The position numbers and the translations under genes are program-made. This document shows positions 55,829-64,000 of a DNA stretch of 64,000 nt, in pieces. The DNA is taken from contig NZ_RHLK01000002.1 of NCBI RefSeq assembly GCF_009757775.1, forward strand, positions 245,852-309,851. The letters run 5' to 3'. Source of the DNA: Paenibacillus lutrae. GTDB taxonomy: Bacteria > Bacillota > Bacilli > Paenibacillales > NBRC-103111. Position 1 is the first letter of the stretch. Each line of letters starts with the position of its first letter. The notes beneath the pieces were generated by a model. It had not been told where the DNA came from and searched no databases. It saw only the letters and a program-made list of their open reading frames with translations.

Positions 55829-56887
55829 TTGATACGCTCTAAACTTGTCAGCATCATTATTCCAACCTACAACAGGGAAAACTTGCTGCACCGCCCCATT
55901 GAATCTGTACTCAACCAGACATACTCTAACTGGGAGCTGCTCATTGTAGATGACGGCAGTCAGGATAATACCAGACAATTAATTGAAAGCTACTCACAAA
56001 AGGACAGCCGAATTAAGTACATTGCGAATGATCGCTCGAAAGGTCCCTCAGGCGCGAGAAATAGCGGCATCATTCAGTCGGAAGGCGAATACATTGCTTT
56101 TCTGGATTCGGATGATGAGTGGCTGGAGCATCATTTACTGGATAGCATAGAGATTTTGGAGAAAAAGAATGTTGAGGTTTGTTTCTCTTTGTGGATTGAA
56201 AAACACGCTGAAAAAGAGATCCGGGTATTTGATCCTTTACACACGCAAAATAATTTAAAACAAAAAGCAAGCCTTTTTGAAACTTACAAAAATGCCATTA
56301 TATTTGATGATCGTTTTTTTGAGCATTATGCTACGGATGACGGCTGGTTCTATCACATTAATACGATGGTGATCCAGAGACAAGTTCTGAATAGAGTCGG
56401 GTTGTTGAATGAGAAGTATTTTACGGGAGAAGATACAGAATTTTTTATCCGATTTTTTGCGGAAAGTAAAATCGCGCTCATCAACAATTATCATTTCCTG
56501 TATCACCAAACACCGGACAGCCTGTATAATTTTTTCGACCGAAGCCAAGTTGATATCGAGAGCCTCTGCAAAGATAAAGCCTTGTGCGATAAAATCACCA
56601 ATTCCGGCATTAACTCCAATGAAATTCGTTTGATGATCAGGAAGCGCGTGCAGCAGAGTAAGAGGATCAAGGACAAGAAAAAGTGCTTCAGAACAATCGA
56701 TGGAGCCATTGCCAGGAAATATTTGACTTTGAGTTATATTAATAGGGATGATTTTCGAAAATCCGTTTACTTTTGCTTATTATCGCTAAGATATAGATTT
56801 AACAAGAATAAAATCTTGTACCTGTTTAATTTGCTTCCATTTAGGAAAACCCGTGCGATCAACCAAATGGAGCTTGATTTTTACTAG
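55829..56887 (+). CDS. Family 2 glycosyltransferase
   Basis: 352 residues. GT-A fold: SIIIPTYNRENLL at the N-terminus, LLIVDDGSQDNT, GPSGARNSGI and the metal-binding region AFLDSDDEWLEHH. The acceptor-side part includes FTGEDTEFFIRF, a typical ED motif. No membrane segment is seen. It transfers a sugar from a nucleotide donor, probably in cell-wall or exopolysaccharide assembly; acceptor unknown. TTG at 55829 is chosen (GAGGGGTG 6 nt upstream); the frame is open from GTG 55820. The CE4 deacetylase gene follows 57 nt downstream. Confidence 0.9.
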   Translation: MIRSKLVSIIIPTYNRENLLHRPIESVLNQTYSNWELLIVDDGSQDNTRQLIESYSQKDSRIKYIANDRSKGPSGARNSGIIQSEGEYIAFLDSDDEWLEHHLLDSIEILEKKNVEVCFSLWIEKHAEKEIRVFDPLHTQNNLKQKASLFETYKNAIIFDDRFFEHYATDDGWFYHINTMVIQRQVLNRVGLLNEKYFTGEDTEFFIRFFAESKIALINNYHFLYHQTPDSLYNFFDRSQVDIESLCKDKALCDKITNSGINSNEIRLMIRKRVQQSKRIKDKKKCFRTIDGAIARKYLTLSYINRDDFRKSVYFCLLSLRYRFNKNKILYLFNLLPFRKTRAINQMELDFY

Positions 56888-56944
56888 AGCAGCAGATGGC
56901 CCGGCACTTACTCCTTACACCCATAGAACCAAGGAGAAGATTTT

Positions 56945-57598
56945 ATGATTACTAAGAATAAGCGTGTTGAAGGAGTCGTTTTTGACTTCCGCAGCCTTGA
57001 TCTTGTCGAGCCGTATGCTTGCTTAACCTTGGATGATGGTCCAGATTCACGGCACACCCTGACCATTCTTGAATTGTTAAGGCAAAATAACTCGAAAGCA
57101 ACCTTTTTTGTGGTAGGGGAGTTCGTAATAAAGCATCCGGAGATCATAAAACAAATGGCAGAGGAAGGCCATGAAATCGGGAATCACACCTTCGCTCACC
57201 CGGATTTAAGATATCTCACTCCAGAGCAAATTAAATATGAAGTCGAGAAAACAGAACATCATATTTTTGAAATTACAGGCAAGAAAACGGTTCTCTTTCG
57301 TCCGCCATACGGGAAATATACGCTAGAAACTGTAGATATTATTAAGAAATTGGGTTATGAATTTGTCGTGTGGAGTCACAACCTTTATGTTAGAGATTGG
57401 GAACTTCCCGGCGTCGATATTCTCGTCCAGCGGATCATGAATAATACCGTGAAGGGGTCGGTTATCCTTCTGCATGATGGAGGCGGTCACCGGAATGAGA
57501 CAATCGAAACAATCCGGATAGCGGTTCCGCAGTTAATAGAACAAGGACTCCGCTTCGTCACAGTCAGTGAAATGCTTAACAAGCGAAATACTAGATAG
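56945..57598 (+). CDS. Polysaccharide deacetylase (CE4, NodB domain)
   Basis: 217 residues, almost only the catalytic domain. Motif 1 LTLDDGPD (D30, D31), motif 2 GHEIGNHTFAH (metal ligands H81, H85), motif 3 RPPYGKY (R119), motif 5 near ILLHDGGG. All CE4 active-site elements are present. No signal peptide or membrane anchor, which is unusual for enzymes acting on wall polymers; an intracellular substrate such as a lipid-linked or nucleotide-linked GlcNAc intermediate is possible. Ribosome binding site AAGGAG. Probably co-transcribed with the glycosyltransferase. Confidence 0.93.
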   Translation: MITKNKRVEGVVFDFRSLDLVEPYACLTLDDGPDSRHTLTILELLRQNNSKATFFVVGEFVIKHPEIIKQMAEEGHEIGNHTFAHPDLRYLTPEQIKYEVEKTEHHIFEITGKKTVLFRPPYGKYTLETVDIIKKLGYEFVVWSHNLYVRDWELPGVDILVQRIMNNTVKGSVILLHDGGGHRNETIETIRIAVPQLIEQGLRFVTVSEMLNKRNTR

Positions 57599-57600
57599 AA

Positions 57601-57649
57601 CAACAAAGCTCGCGAGTTGCCCGTAATGGGCAGCTTGCGAGCTTTGTTG
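57601..57649. terminator. Long hairpin between convergent genes
   Basis: 22-bp stem (CAACAAAGCTCGC outer, GTTGCCC inner; only G-U wobbles) with a 5-nt GTAAT loop, between the stops of the CE4 gene and the SLH gene. No clear T run on either strand, so termination is likely but may be of a different type. Confidence 0.6.
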
Positions 57650-57657
57650 CATACGGA

Positions 57658-60600
57658 TTATTTTAATTTAAACCACACAGGAGTTATAGAGTGAATTGTT
57701 CCGGAATGCTTGAATTGGAAACCTTCCATAGTATAATTTCCTTTAGGCTGCTGAGGAAGTTTAATCACGAGAAAACTCTCTCCGTTTAGCGTAATGATAT
57801 GATTTTGGATGTTACTTGGTTCATAAAGCTTTGTTACGAGTACATTCGAATAATCAAGAGTGCTGCCAGCCGGTACTACACTAGATGGCTTATTCTTCAA
57901 CTTGATCAGGATAGAATCTGAAGTTGCAGGGGCTGAATCCAGCAAGTAGCCAACAGGAAATTCGTAATCTGTCGCAAGCTGGCCATAGACTTCCCCGGTT
58001 ACGGAATTGTAGGGACGCAGACTCTCGATATCAAGCGAATAAGGCGCCGTGAAGGAAGTTTGTGCGCGTTCGGGATTACAGCCGATATCATTGCAGGCTT
58101 CCACTTCGAACGTGTAGGATTCACCGGGCTTTACCGGAATCTCCAATAAGTTCTGCAGGCCTACGGTTGAATACATAATTTGGTTAACATAAACATTATT
58201 GGTCATAGAGTCTGGGTTACCGGACGAATAATCGGATACCCATGCAAGTCTGTAAGTTCCTGTCTCCGAATTGTAAAAGAGGGGATCATGGAACTTTACT
58301 TTTCCCGGGACTGTATAGATCGATAGGAACACGGTGTTATAAGTTTGACCAGGTGCTATCTTAAATTCCGGGCTTACTGAAGTTGAATAATTCTGTTTAG
58401 TTGCAGTTACCGTGTAGGTGATGCCTGGTTTAACATCTTTAAAACGATAGAAACCATTCTGATTCGTAACGGTTGTCTGATTGGTTCCATTAAGTGTGAC
58501 GAGTGCACCGCTTACTTTGGAAGGTATAGCCCCGTAGACGTAACCTTCAATAATTCCTGTGACGTTGGACTCGTACTGTTTTACCGTAACCTTGATCTCT
58601 TTTGTAGCAGAGTGTACACCATTAAAAACTTTAGCGGTTAACTTTACTTCGGAATCACCTGATCCGGCAGCTGGTCTCTCTAAAGGTCCCCCAGGCGATA
58701 GAAACTGGCTGTTGCTTGACCACGTGATCATAAAAGAGCCGTCCCCGGAGGCTTTCGGAAATTCAGGTGTTTGTGTGATAGACTCCGCAGAGTCACCAGG
58801 CGCATAAATAAGGTCCACCGTAGGCAGGAAGTCTCTCATTTCGTAGACTTTCTTTTTAAGAGTCGTCTGGAACGTATTTGCATTTCTGATTTCATGCTCT
58901 ACAGCTCCATGGTAAAGAGCAATGTTATAGAGTCTTTCGGCTTCCTGCACTTTGGCCAAAATATTTTCGAAATCGCCATGCTCATCAAAGGCCGCATACA
59001 TAGCTAGTTCGGCGTTTGCGATTGCCTGTATTTTAACTGCCGATTGCAGAGAAGGCTCAAGTATCATAGAACCGCTGCCGCTCAATAGTGTCATTGCAAT
59101 GGCATCAGAAGATCCTTTTAACGCAACTTCATAATCCGTTTGAAGCAGTCCTATTCCTTGCGTAGTACCGGCAAAGTTAATGAGGGTTCCTTGTGCTGCA
59201 ACTTGCATTTGTTTTATGAAAGTAGGCAATTTATTCCCATTGGAGGGAGGGGACAACTCTATTGATGCATTTGGAGCTTCGATCGTAACTTCACCTGATA
59301 TTGTCCCTCTAAACGTAATCAGTTTTCCTTCAACTGAAGGAGTAAGTGTAATTTTACCCAGCGTACTTTGCAGGGAAGCTACTTCAAGGATTGCTTTAGA
59401 AGAGACTTCAGTTTCGTTTACTGTTGTTCCTTCCAAGGCAACAATTCGCACCGTCTGATCATCACCTGAGTTGGCATTCACTTTTAACTTGTTCACGTTT
59501 GTGTTCAATAGCTTGATTGAATTAGAGCTTCCTGAACGAACTTCAAGCAGGGCCGGTTGAATATTCTGAAGCGTTACTTCACCGGCAGGACCCGGGTTCA
59601 CTATCAAATGTTCCACGGTTGTAACGGGTCCGCTTGAAGGGCCGTACGTTCCGGATACATCGATTGTAAGCGTTGTTTGAGGGGTCCGGCTTGCGAGCTT
59701 CTGCGCTACAGTTTGTACAGACCCGCCACCGCCTCCTCCGCCACCGGCAAAACCGCCATCGCCACCGCCAGCAGGTGCAGATCCGGTTACAGTTTTGCCG
59801 CTTGCGATACCTTTATAGCTCAGCGCATAAATAGTACCAGAGTTCTGGGAAGTGGTCGTGAGTTCCACAATTCTTTTGCTGCCTGTTTTAAAAGCCGCAG
59901 CTGTCACGACTAAATTGTTATCGAACTTGAAATCATCTTTGCTGATCTCTGCCAAATCTGCCGAGAACGTCACTTCAAGCGCAGTAGTGCTCTTAGAGAG
60001 AAGAGACTCTATAGCCGGTGCCGCCGCCGGCGGTTCTTGAGAGGTCAGTTCTTTGGCTTTTGCCGTGTATACGGAATGATTCGTTTTAAATTCATAAGCC
60101 AGTCTTGCAAGCGCTTGGCGCTCCGAGTTTGTTTTGGGACTAAACCGTATAGTTCCATCCGCATTTTCCATTCCATTGACAAATCCGATTTCATAAGCAA
60201 GAGACACATGCGCTTTTGCCCAATCGGCTACAAGTTTCATATCGCTTAACTTAGTGGTTACAGGGTATTTCTTTGCCGTTTGCTCCAGTCCCATAGCCCG
60301 AATGAAGAAGACCACCAGTTCTTCGCGGGACACTTTTGCATCCGGTGAGAAAGTACTTGCGGTTGTTCCCTCAGTAATTCCGGAAGCAACAAGTGCTCCG
60401 ACATAACCGCGGTACCAACTGTCTGGGGCCACATCGTTAAATGCTTCTGCCTGTGCCCTATTTTCTTCCAACCCCATGGCAAGAGCCATAATTTTGGCCA
60501 ATTCCGCTCTTGTCATTTCATGGGCGGGTTTGAAGGAGCCGTCCGCATACCCTGCAAGTATGCCCTCTTCCGCTAATGCTGCAATTTCTTGCTTGGCATA

Positions 60601-60723
60601 GGAACCGGCAGTGTCTGTGAACACTACGGGTTGTGCACCCAGTGCCAAACTCGGCAATAAGCTTAGCAAGAGTGCCATAACTAAAGCCAAGCTGATCATA
60701 CGACGTGCTGATAAATCTTTCAT
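57658..60723 (-). CDS. S-layer (SLH) surface protein with C-terminal CarboxypepD_reg and Fn3-like domains
   Basis: 1,021 residues. Signal peptide 1 to about 29 (SLALGA). Three SLH repeats in about 33-205 (VFTDTAGSYAKQEIAALAEE; FNDVAPDSWYRGYV; the third AKAHVSLAYEIGFVNGM). A SLH-associated domain, a Gly-rich linker (about 318-334) and a beta-rich central part with no family I can name follow. Then a carboxypeptidase-regulatory-like domain (about 721-795, IEGYVYGAIPSKVSGALVTL) and an Fn3-like C-terminus. The protein would bind the cell wall by its N-terminus and expose the rest. ATG with GGAGG directly upstream. Role structural or adhesive; no catalytic domain seen. Confidence 0.9.
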   Translation of the reverse strand: MKDLSARRMISLALVMALLLSLLPSLALGAQPVVFTDTAGSYAKQEIAALAEEGILAGYADGSFKPAHEMTRAELAKIMALAMGLEENRAQAEAFNDVAPDSWYRGYVGALVASGITEGTTASTFSPDAKVSREELVVFFIRAMGLEQTAKKYPVTTKLSDMKLVADWAKAHVSLAYEIGFVNGMENADGTIRFSPKTNSERQALARLAYEFKTNHSVYTAKAKELTSQEPPAAAPAIESLLSKSTTALEVTFSADLAEISKDDFKFDNNLVVTAAAFKTGSKRIVELTTTSQNSGTIYALSYKGIASGKTVTGSAPAGGGDGGFAGGGGGGGGSVQTVAQKLASRTPQTTLTIDVSGTYGPSSGPVTTVEHLIVNPGPAGEVTLQNIQPALLEVRSGSSNSIKLLNTNVNKLKVNANSGDDQTVRIVALEGTTVNETEVSSKAILEVASLQSTLGKITLTPSVEGKLITFRGTISGEVTIEAPNASIELSPPSNGNKLPTFIKQMQVAAQGTLINFAGTTQGIGLLQTDYEVALKGSSDAIAMTLLSGSGSMILEPSLQSAVKIQAIANAELAMYAAFDEHGDFENILAKVQEAERLYNIALYHGAVEHEIRNANTFQTTLKKKVYEMRDFLPTVDLIYAPGDSAESITQTPEFPKASGDGSFMITWSSNSQFLSPGGPLERPAAGSGDSEVKLTAKVFNGVHSATKEIKVTVKQYESNVTGIIEGYVYGAIPSKVSGALVTLNGTNQTTVTNQNGFYRFKDVKPGITYTVTATKQNYSTSVSPEFKIAPGQTYNTVFLSIYTVPGKVKFHDPLFYNSETGTYRLAWVSDYSSGNPDSMTNNVYVNQIMYSTVGLQNLLEIPVKPGESYTFEVEACNDIGCNPERAQTSFTAPYSLDIESLRPYNSVTGEVYGQLATDYEFPVGYLLDSAPATSDSILIKLKNKPSSVVPAGSTLDYSNVLVTKLYEPSNIQNHIITLNGESFLVIKLPQQPKGNYTMEGFQFKHSGTIHSITPVWFKLK

Positions 60724-60978
60724 ACATAACCTCCATATAGATTAATAAAGCAACGTTTGTCCTGCATGATAGTAGATAAATAGATCTTAAGCACTAACAA
60801 ACAGCTGCAATAAGTATTATACAAGCTGTTAATGGTAATAAATACATGTATTTTTAAATATACAAAGTTTTTATTATAACGGAATAGAATTTGTTCCCAT
60901 AATTATATATATGGGAATTATTTCCGACCTGTTGGCCGGGAGATCATTGGATATCGTTAACGTTAAGTGTTTTAGCGT
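60724..60978. other. Intergenic region with palindrome and small hairpin
   Basis: Contains the perfect 14-bp palindrome AAATACATGTATTT (60841-60854) and an 8-bp stem TTCCCATA/TATGGGAA (60895-60918). The promoter of the SLH gene must lie here; no unique -35/-10 pair stands out. Confidence 0.45.
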
Positions 60979-61415
60979 ATGGTCAATATTCTGGGGGCTG
61001 GGATACAAGTCACCAAGCAGCTCGCTGGTACCATGGTCAGGAAAACAAAGGAATTGACTCGAATGAACATGAACGTCATGGACCGTGAAAGAGTGACCAT
61101 AAGCTCCAGCGCCCCGAAGCGGGTGGGGACTCTGTATGGAAGGGCGATTGAAGTTGTCCGAACGGGGAACGGAAGGCATCATAGAAACCATAACGGAGCG
61201 GCTACAAGCAGACGTACGCGTAGCAATCGGAAAAGATCGCCAGAATATGCAAGAGCTCGGACAGTCTTTCCGCGAGATCCACCCTTCAGTCCTTTTATAT
61301 ACGTGAAAAGAATTTCAGTATGACGGCCCGCCAATGGTTGGGGATGCCCCGCAATACACTCATGTATCGGATGGAACGAATTGAAAATCTGGTAAAAAAG
61401 GAATCCAAGGCATAA
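60979..61415 (+). pseudogene. cdaR: Degraded CdaR-type sugar-diacid regulator
   Basis: Three pieces of one protein remain in different frames. From 60979 the N-terminal diacid-recognition part (TKELTRMNMNVMDRERVTIS, then RVGTLYGRAIEVVRTG). Around 61195-61265 an internal piece (ERLQADVRVAIGKDRQNMQE). At 61322-61415 the C-terminal Fis-type helix-turn-helix (ARQWLGMPRNTLMYRMERI, ending KKESKA and TAA). A large part between the first two is missing and frameshifts separate them. Intact CdaR proteins have about 370-390 residues. It lies upstream of a glycerate kinase, the usual CdaR neighbour, which supports the identification. Confidence 0.8.
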
Positions 61416-61439
61416 CGATTCTGTTGTATAAATTACACG

Positions 61440-61469
61440 TTGAGCGGTGCCGGGAATTGTCGGTATAAT
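61440..61469 (+). promoter_or_regulatory. Putative promoter of the glycerate kinase gene
   Basis: TTGAGC (61440-61445), 18 nt, TATAAT (61464-61469). Confidence 0.5.
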
Positions 61470-61634
61470 CGCTATAGATTAAATCAAACGCCGCCAATTG
61501 CCGCGCAATAAGCGGAAGCATCTGCCGGCTAAACCGGCTTCAGCTGTTTGATTTCAATAAAACAAGAGGGGTGTTCGCCTGCGGCGAGGGATGCGGCATG
61601 ACTACAATAGCGCGGTAGAAGGGGAGGAACCAGC

Positions 61635-62773
61635 ATGAAAATCGTAATTGCCCCGGATTCTTATAAGGGAAGCCTTTCAGCGAAGGAAGCCGGTCTGGCT
61701 ATCGAGAGAGGCATCAATAAAACCGGTTTTGAGAACGTTACCACAATTGTTCCCATGGCCGACGGCGGTGAAGGAACAATGGAATGTCTGATTGATGCCA
61801 CCGGTGGAAGATTTATTGAAGCTACTGTGAAAAATCCGCTTGGACGTGAAATTAGCTCCGGTTTCGGAATACTTGGAGATGGGAAGACCTGTGTAATTGA
61901 GATGGCGATGTCATCCGGTTTATATCTGATCGGAGAAGGCGAGAGGAACCCGCTGGTCACAACTACCTACGGTTTTGGACAGCTAGTCCAAGCGGGTCTT
62001 GACCAAGGCTGCAGAACCTTTCTTGTAGGAATCGGCGGGAGCGCTACCAATGATGGCGGCGCAGGTATGCTTCAGGCGCTGGGGGCCAAGCTGCTGGATA
62101 CGGACGGCCATCCGGTCGGTTTTGGCGGCGGGGAGCTTGCGCGTATCGCAGCAATACATTTGGATGAATTCGACACAAGAATAGCCGAAAGCCAGTTCGT
62201 GGTGGCATGTGATGTGGACAATCCTTTCGTGGGTCCGAGGGGCGCTTCGGCTGTATTCGGTCCACAAAAAGGTGCTACACCTGAAGTGGTTAAGCTTCTT
62301 GACAGTAATTTGCTTCATTTTGCAAATCTTATTCAAGAGACCACCGGAGTCGCTGTGCAGCAGGTGCCGGGTACCGGTGCAGCGGGAGGTCTTGCCGGCG
62401 CTTTGCTGGCTTTTATGAAAGGGCGGCTTGAATCCGGTGTTTCCATAGTAACGAGAGTAACAGGCTTGGAAGAAGAAATTCAGAATGCGGATTTGGTCAT
62501 TACAGGAGAAGGTCAAGTCGACTTCCAGACCGCAAGCGGCAAAACGCCTGCTGGCGTTGCTCAGGTGGCCCGGATATACGGAGTCCCGGTTATCATTCTT
62601 GCGGGCTCGATCGGCACGGAATAGAAAGTCTTTATGAGCATGGCGTCACAGCGGTGGTTAGTATTTTGAATCGGCCCATGCCGCTTGAAGAAGCGATGAG
62701 TCAGACAGGTTTACTGCTGGAACAAGCCGCAGAGCAGGTCATACGCATTTATACCAGAGGGGGATTGCTATGA
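61635..62773 (+). pseudogene. glxK: Glycerate kinase (GlxK/GarK family) with a C-terminal frameshift
   Basis: Residues 1-329 are intact: IAPDSYKGSLSAKEAG, PMADGGEGT, GIGGSATNDGGAGMLQALG, ACDVDNPF, GAAGGLAGALLAF, ITGEGQVD. The frame then stops at 62624 after LAGSIGTE. The expected C-terminus continues in another frame from about 62619 (ESLYEHGVTAVVSILNRPM, to a stop at 62773), so one base has been lost near GGCACGGAA. About 50 C-terminal residues are missing from the direct frame. Glycerate kinase phosphorylates glycerate in sugar-diacid/glycerate use. With decayed genes on both sides, this is probably real inactivation, though a sequencing error at a G run is possible. Good ribosome binding site GGGGAGG. 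Confidence 0.85.
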
Positions 62774-63253
62774 ACCAGGTAGCAGGTTAGCGCCTCTACT
62801 TATATTCTTGCTCTGGAGACGAATCTGATTGGTCTTATCCGAGGTGTCCAGGGTCCTATCATTAAAGATATCGTTCAACGATCAGTTCAAGGTTCGGCGA
62901 CATTATGACGAGCATCTGCTTAGTTATTATTTTCGGTCCCATTATCGGTAAAATTTTAGAAAAAACAGAAGCTTTCGTGAAAAGGGCGGAGGTTGTCCTT
63001 AAGCTTCTGGGCGACCGTCATCCTGCAATAGCCATGACGATTATGGGCTGGATTGTTTCTATACCCGTCTTCTGCGATTCCGGTTGCGTCATTCTCTCTT
63101 CTCTTAAAAAAATCATTGGCCAAAAAGACCGGTGTGAACGTCGCCACATTGTCCTTAGCACCATCTACAGGATTGTACGCAACCATACTCGTTCCCACGA
63201 CACCGTGTCTCATCGCTGCTACGATTAACCTCCCTCTTAAGAAGAAAAAATAG
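62770..63253 (+). pseudogene. gntP: Degraded GntP-family gluconate/glycerate permease
   Basis: ATG 62770 overlaps the end of the kinase (ATGA) but stops after six codons. GntP-like sequence then appears in pieces: NLIGLIRGVQGPIIKDIVQ near 62830, DIMTSICLVIIFGPIIGKIL from 62903, TIMGWIVSIPVFCDSGCVIL near 63045, and after a frameshift near 63120 TGVNVATLSLAPSTGLYAT and LVPTTPCLIAATINL, ending at a TAG at 63253. Intact family members have about 440 residues and 12 or more membrane segments; most of the N-terminus and all of the C-terminal half are gone. Confidence 0.85.
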
Positions 63254-63800
63254 TTATGTGAAGGGAATGGTACTCAGCCGTTTTTGGAACCAGGAAAGAC
63301 GGCAACTGCAAACGGGGTAGAATATAGTAAAGCTTGCTTTAAGATTCTTAGCGTTAAGTACCCTGGAGGAAGAGCGTATGAATGATGTTATAAGCGGCCT
63401 TCCTTCTAAGTGCACGGGACAACATACAGATATCTTCAAACTTTTTGGGTTGTAAAAAAATACCTGCCTACAAAAGCTTGCTAATCCATGCTTCCGCATG
63501 TTAAGTTATTACTCCCGGTGCTGAACAACACAGGGAAGCAAATAAACAATGAATAACAAAAAATGATTTGGAAGATTTTGAGGGTTGCAAGGCTAACGAG
63601 AATTATGTTATTATGTAATTCCGGCCGTGAGAGCAGCCGATACAAACGAGTAACACGGAAGAGATTGTCCTTTGAAAACTGAACAACGAGTGATTGAAAC
63701 GTCTTGAGCAATCAGGACGCTAAACAGAGAAGAAATTCTCGTCAGCATTGAATTTTTGAGCTATTCAGCTTGAGATAAACGTCGGCTTCGGCCGGCACCC
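63254..63800 (+). other. rRNA operon upstream and leader region
   Basis: No convincing gene. A 25-codon frame (63378) with GGAGGAAG in front encodes a peptide with no recognisable features. The second half holds the rRNA promoter (63585-63614) and an rRNA-type leader with CCTTTGAAAACTGAACAACG (about 63669-63688) and a GC-rich stem (CGGCTTCGGCCG) just before the 16S start. Confidence 0.6.
63585..63614 (+). promoter_or_regulatory. Putative rRNA operon promoter
   Basis: TTGCAA (63585-63590), 18 nt, TATTAT (63609-63614), about 190 nt upstream of the 16S 5' end. Other nearby pairs are possible in this AT-rich stretch. Confidence 0.5.
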
Positions 63801-64000
63801 TTATCGGAGAGTTTGATCCTGGCTCAGGACGAACGCTGGCGGCGTGCCTAATACATGCAAGTCGAGCGGAATCGATGAAGTGCTTGCACTTCTGAGATTT
63901 AGCGGCGGACGGGTGAGTAACACGTAGGTAACCTGCCTGTAAGATCGGGATAACTACCGGAAACGGTAGCTAAGACCGGATAAGTGACCTTCTCGCATGG
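63801..64000 (+). rRNA. rrs: 16S rRNA, 5' part, truncated by window
   Basis: Universal 27F region GAGTTTGATCCTGGCTCAG, then GACGAACGCTGGCGGCGTGC, TACATGCAAGTCGAGCG and GGCGGACGGGTGAGTAACAC. The V1 and V2 stretches are of Paenibacillus type. About 200 nt are inside the window. Confidence 0.98.

Noticed and set aside
63378..63455. 25-codon ORF with GGAGGAAG in front
   Set aside because: Too short to judge, no signal, core-peptide or toxin features. Probably residue in the decayed region.
1..64000. CRISPR arrays, tRNA genes, insertion sequences, prophage or integrase genes
   Set aside because: No spaced direct repeats, cloverleaf-like sequences, transposase motifs or phage genes were recognised anywhere in the window.

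Overview
The window looks like part of a Paenibacillus-type chromosome (Firmicutes, Paenibacillaceae). The support is a partial 16S rRNA gene at the right edge with a Paenibacillus-like 5' region, strong AGGAGG-type ribosome binding sites with many TTG and GTG starts, S-layer (SLH) surface proteins, and lplB-type sugar ABC transporters. The species cannot be named from this.

Region 1 (1-34345) is the 3' part of a hybrid NRPS / trans-AT PKS gene cluster, all on the + strand and probably one long operon ending at a hairpin terminator (34312-34345). Five PKS or PKS-NRPS subunits follow the tail of an NRPS: [A-PCP-partial C] | KS-KR-ACP | KS-DH-KR-ACP-C-A-PCP | KS-KR-ACP-C-A-PCP | KS-DH-KR-ACP | KS-ACP. 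No module carries an acyltransferase and no thioesterase is visible, so malonyl loading must come in trans and product release is unexplained. Downstream is a tailoring cassette: a DhnA/ADH-synthase-like aldolase, a luciferase-like flavin monooxygenase, a free ACP, a short AMP-forming ligase, an SDR reductase, two tandem BtrH-like proteins, a second free ACP and a small lipoprotein. In parts this resembles the butirosin acyl side-chain machinery.

Region 2 (34347-55457) is bounded by two minus-strand paralogues that join a BtrH-like N-terminal domain (Cys-His-Asp order) to an Fn3 domain and an F5/8-type-C (discoidin) domain, without a signal peptide. Between them lies a carbohydrate locus: two permeases and a lipoprotein binding protein (no ATPase), a NodB-like deacetylase, a DegT-type aminotransferase, a cytoplasmic beta-propeller, an alpha/beta hydrolase, a GntR regulator fused to a sugar-binding-protein domain, and a 1,892-residue surface protein with carbohydrate-binding modules, a propeller and SLH anchors. 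Four copies of an 11-nt-period TACAGGT-like element lie upstream of the transporter, the regulator and the surface protein, suggesting one regulon.

Region 3 (55458-60723) holds a GT2 glycosyltransferase, a CE4 deacetylase and a convergent SLH protein. Region 4 (60979-63253) is a decayed glycerate/sugar-diacid locus: remnants of a CdaR-type regulator, a frameshifted glycerate kinase and a broken GntP permease. It is followed by the leader, promoter and start of an rRNA operon (16S from about 63801).

All functional statements come from reading motifs. No database search was run.
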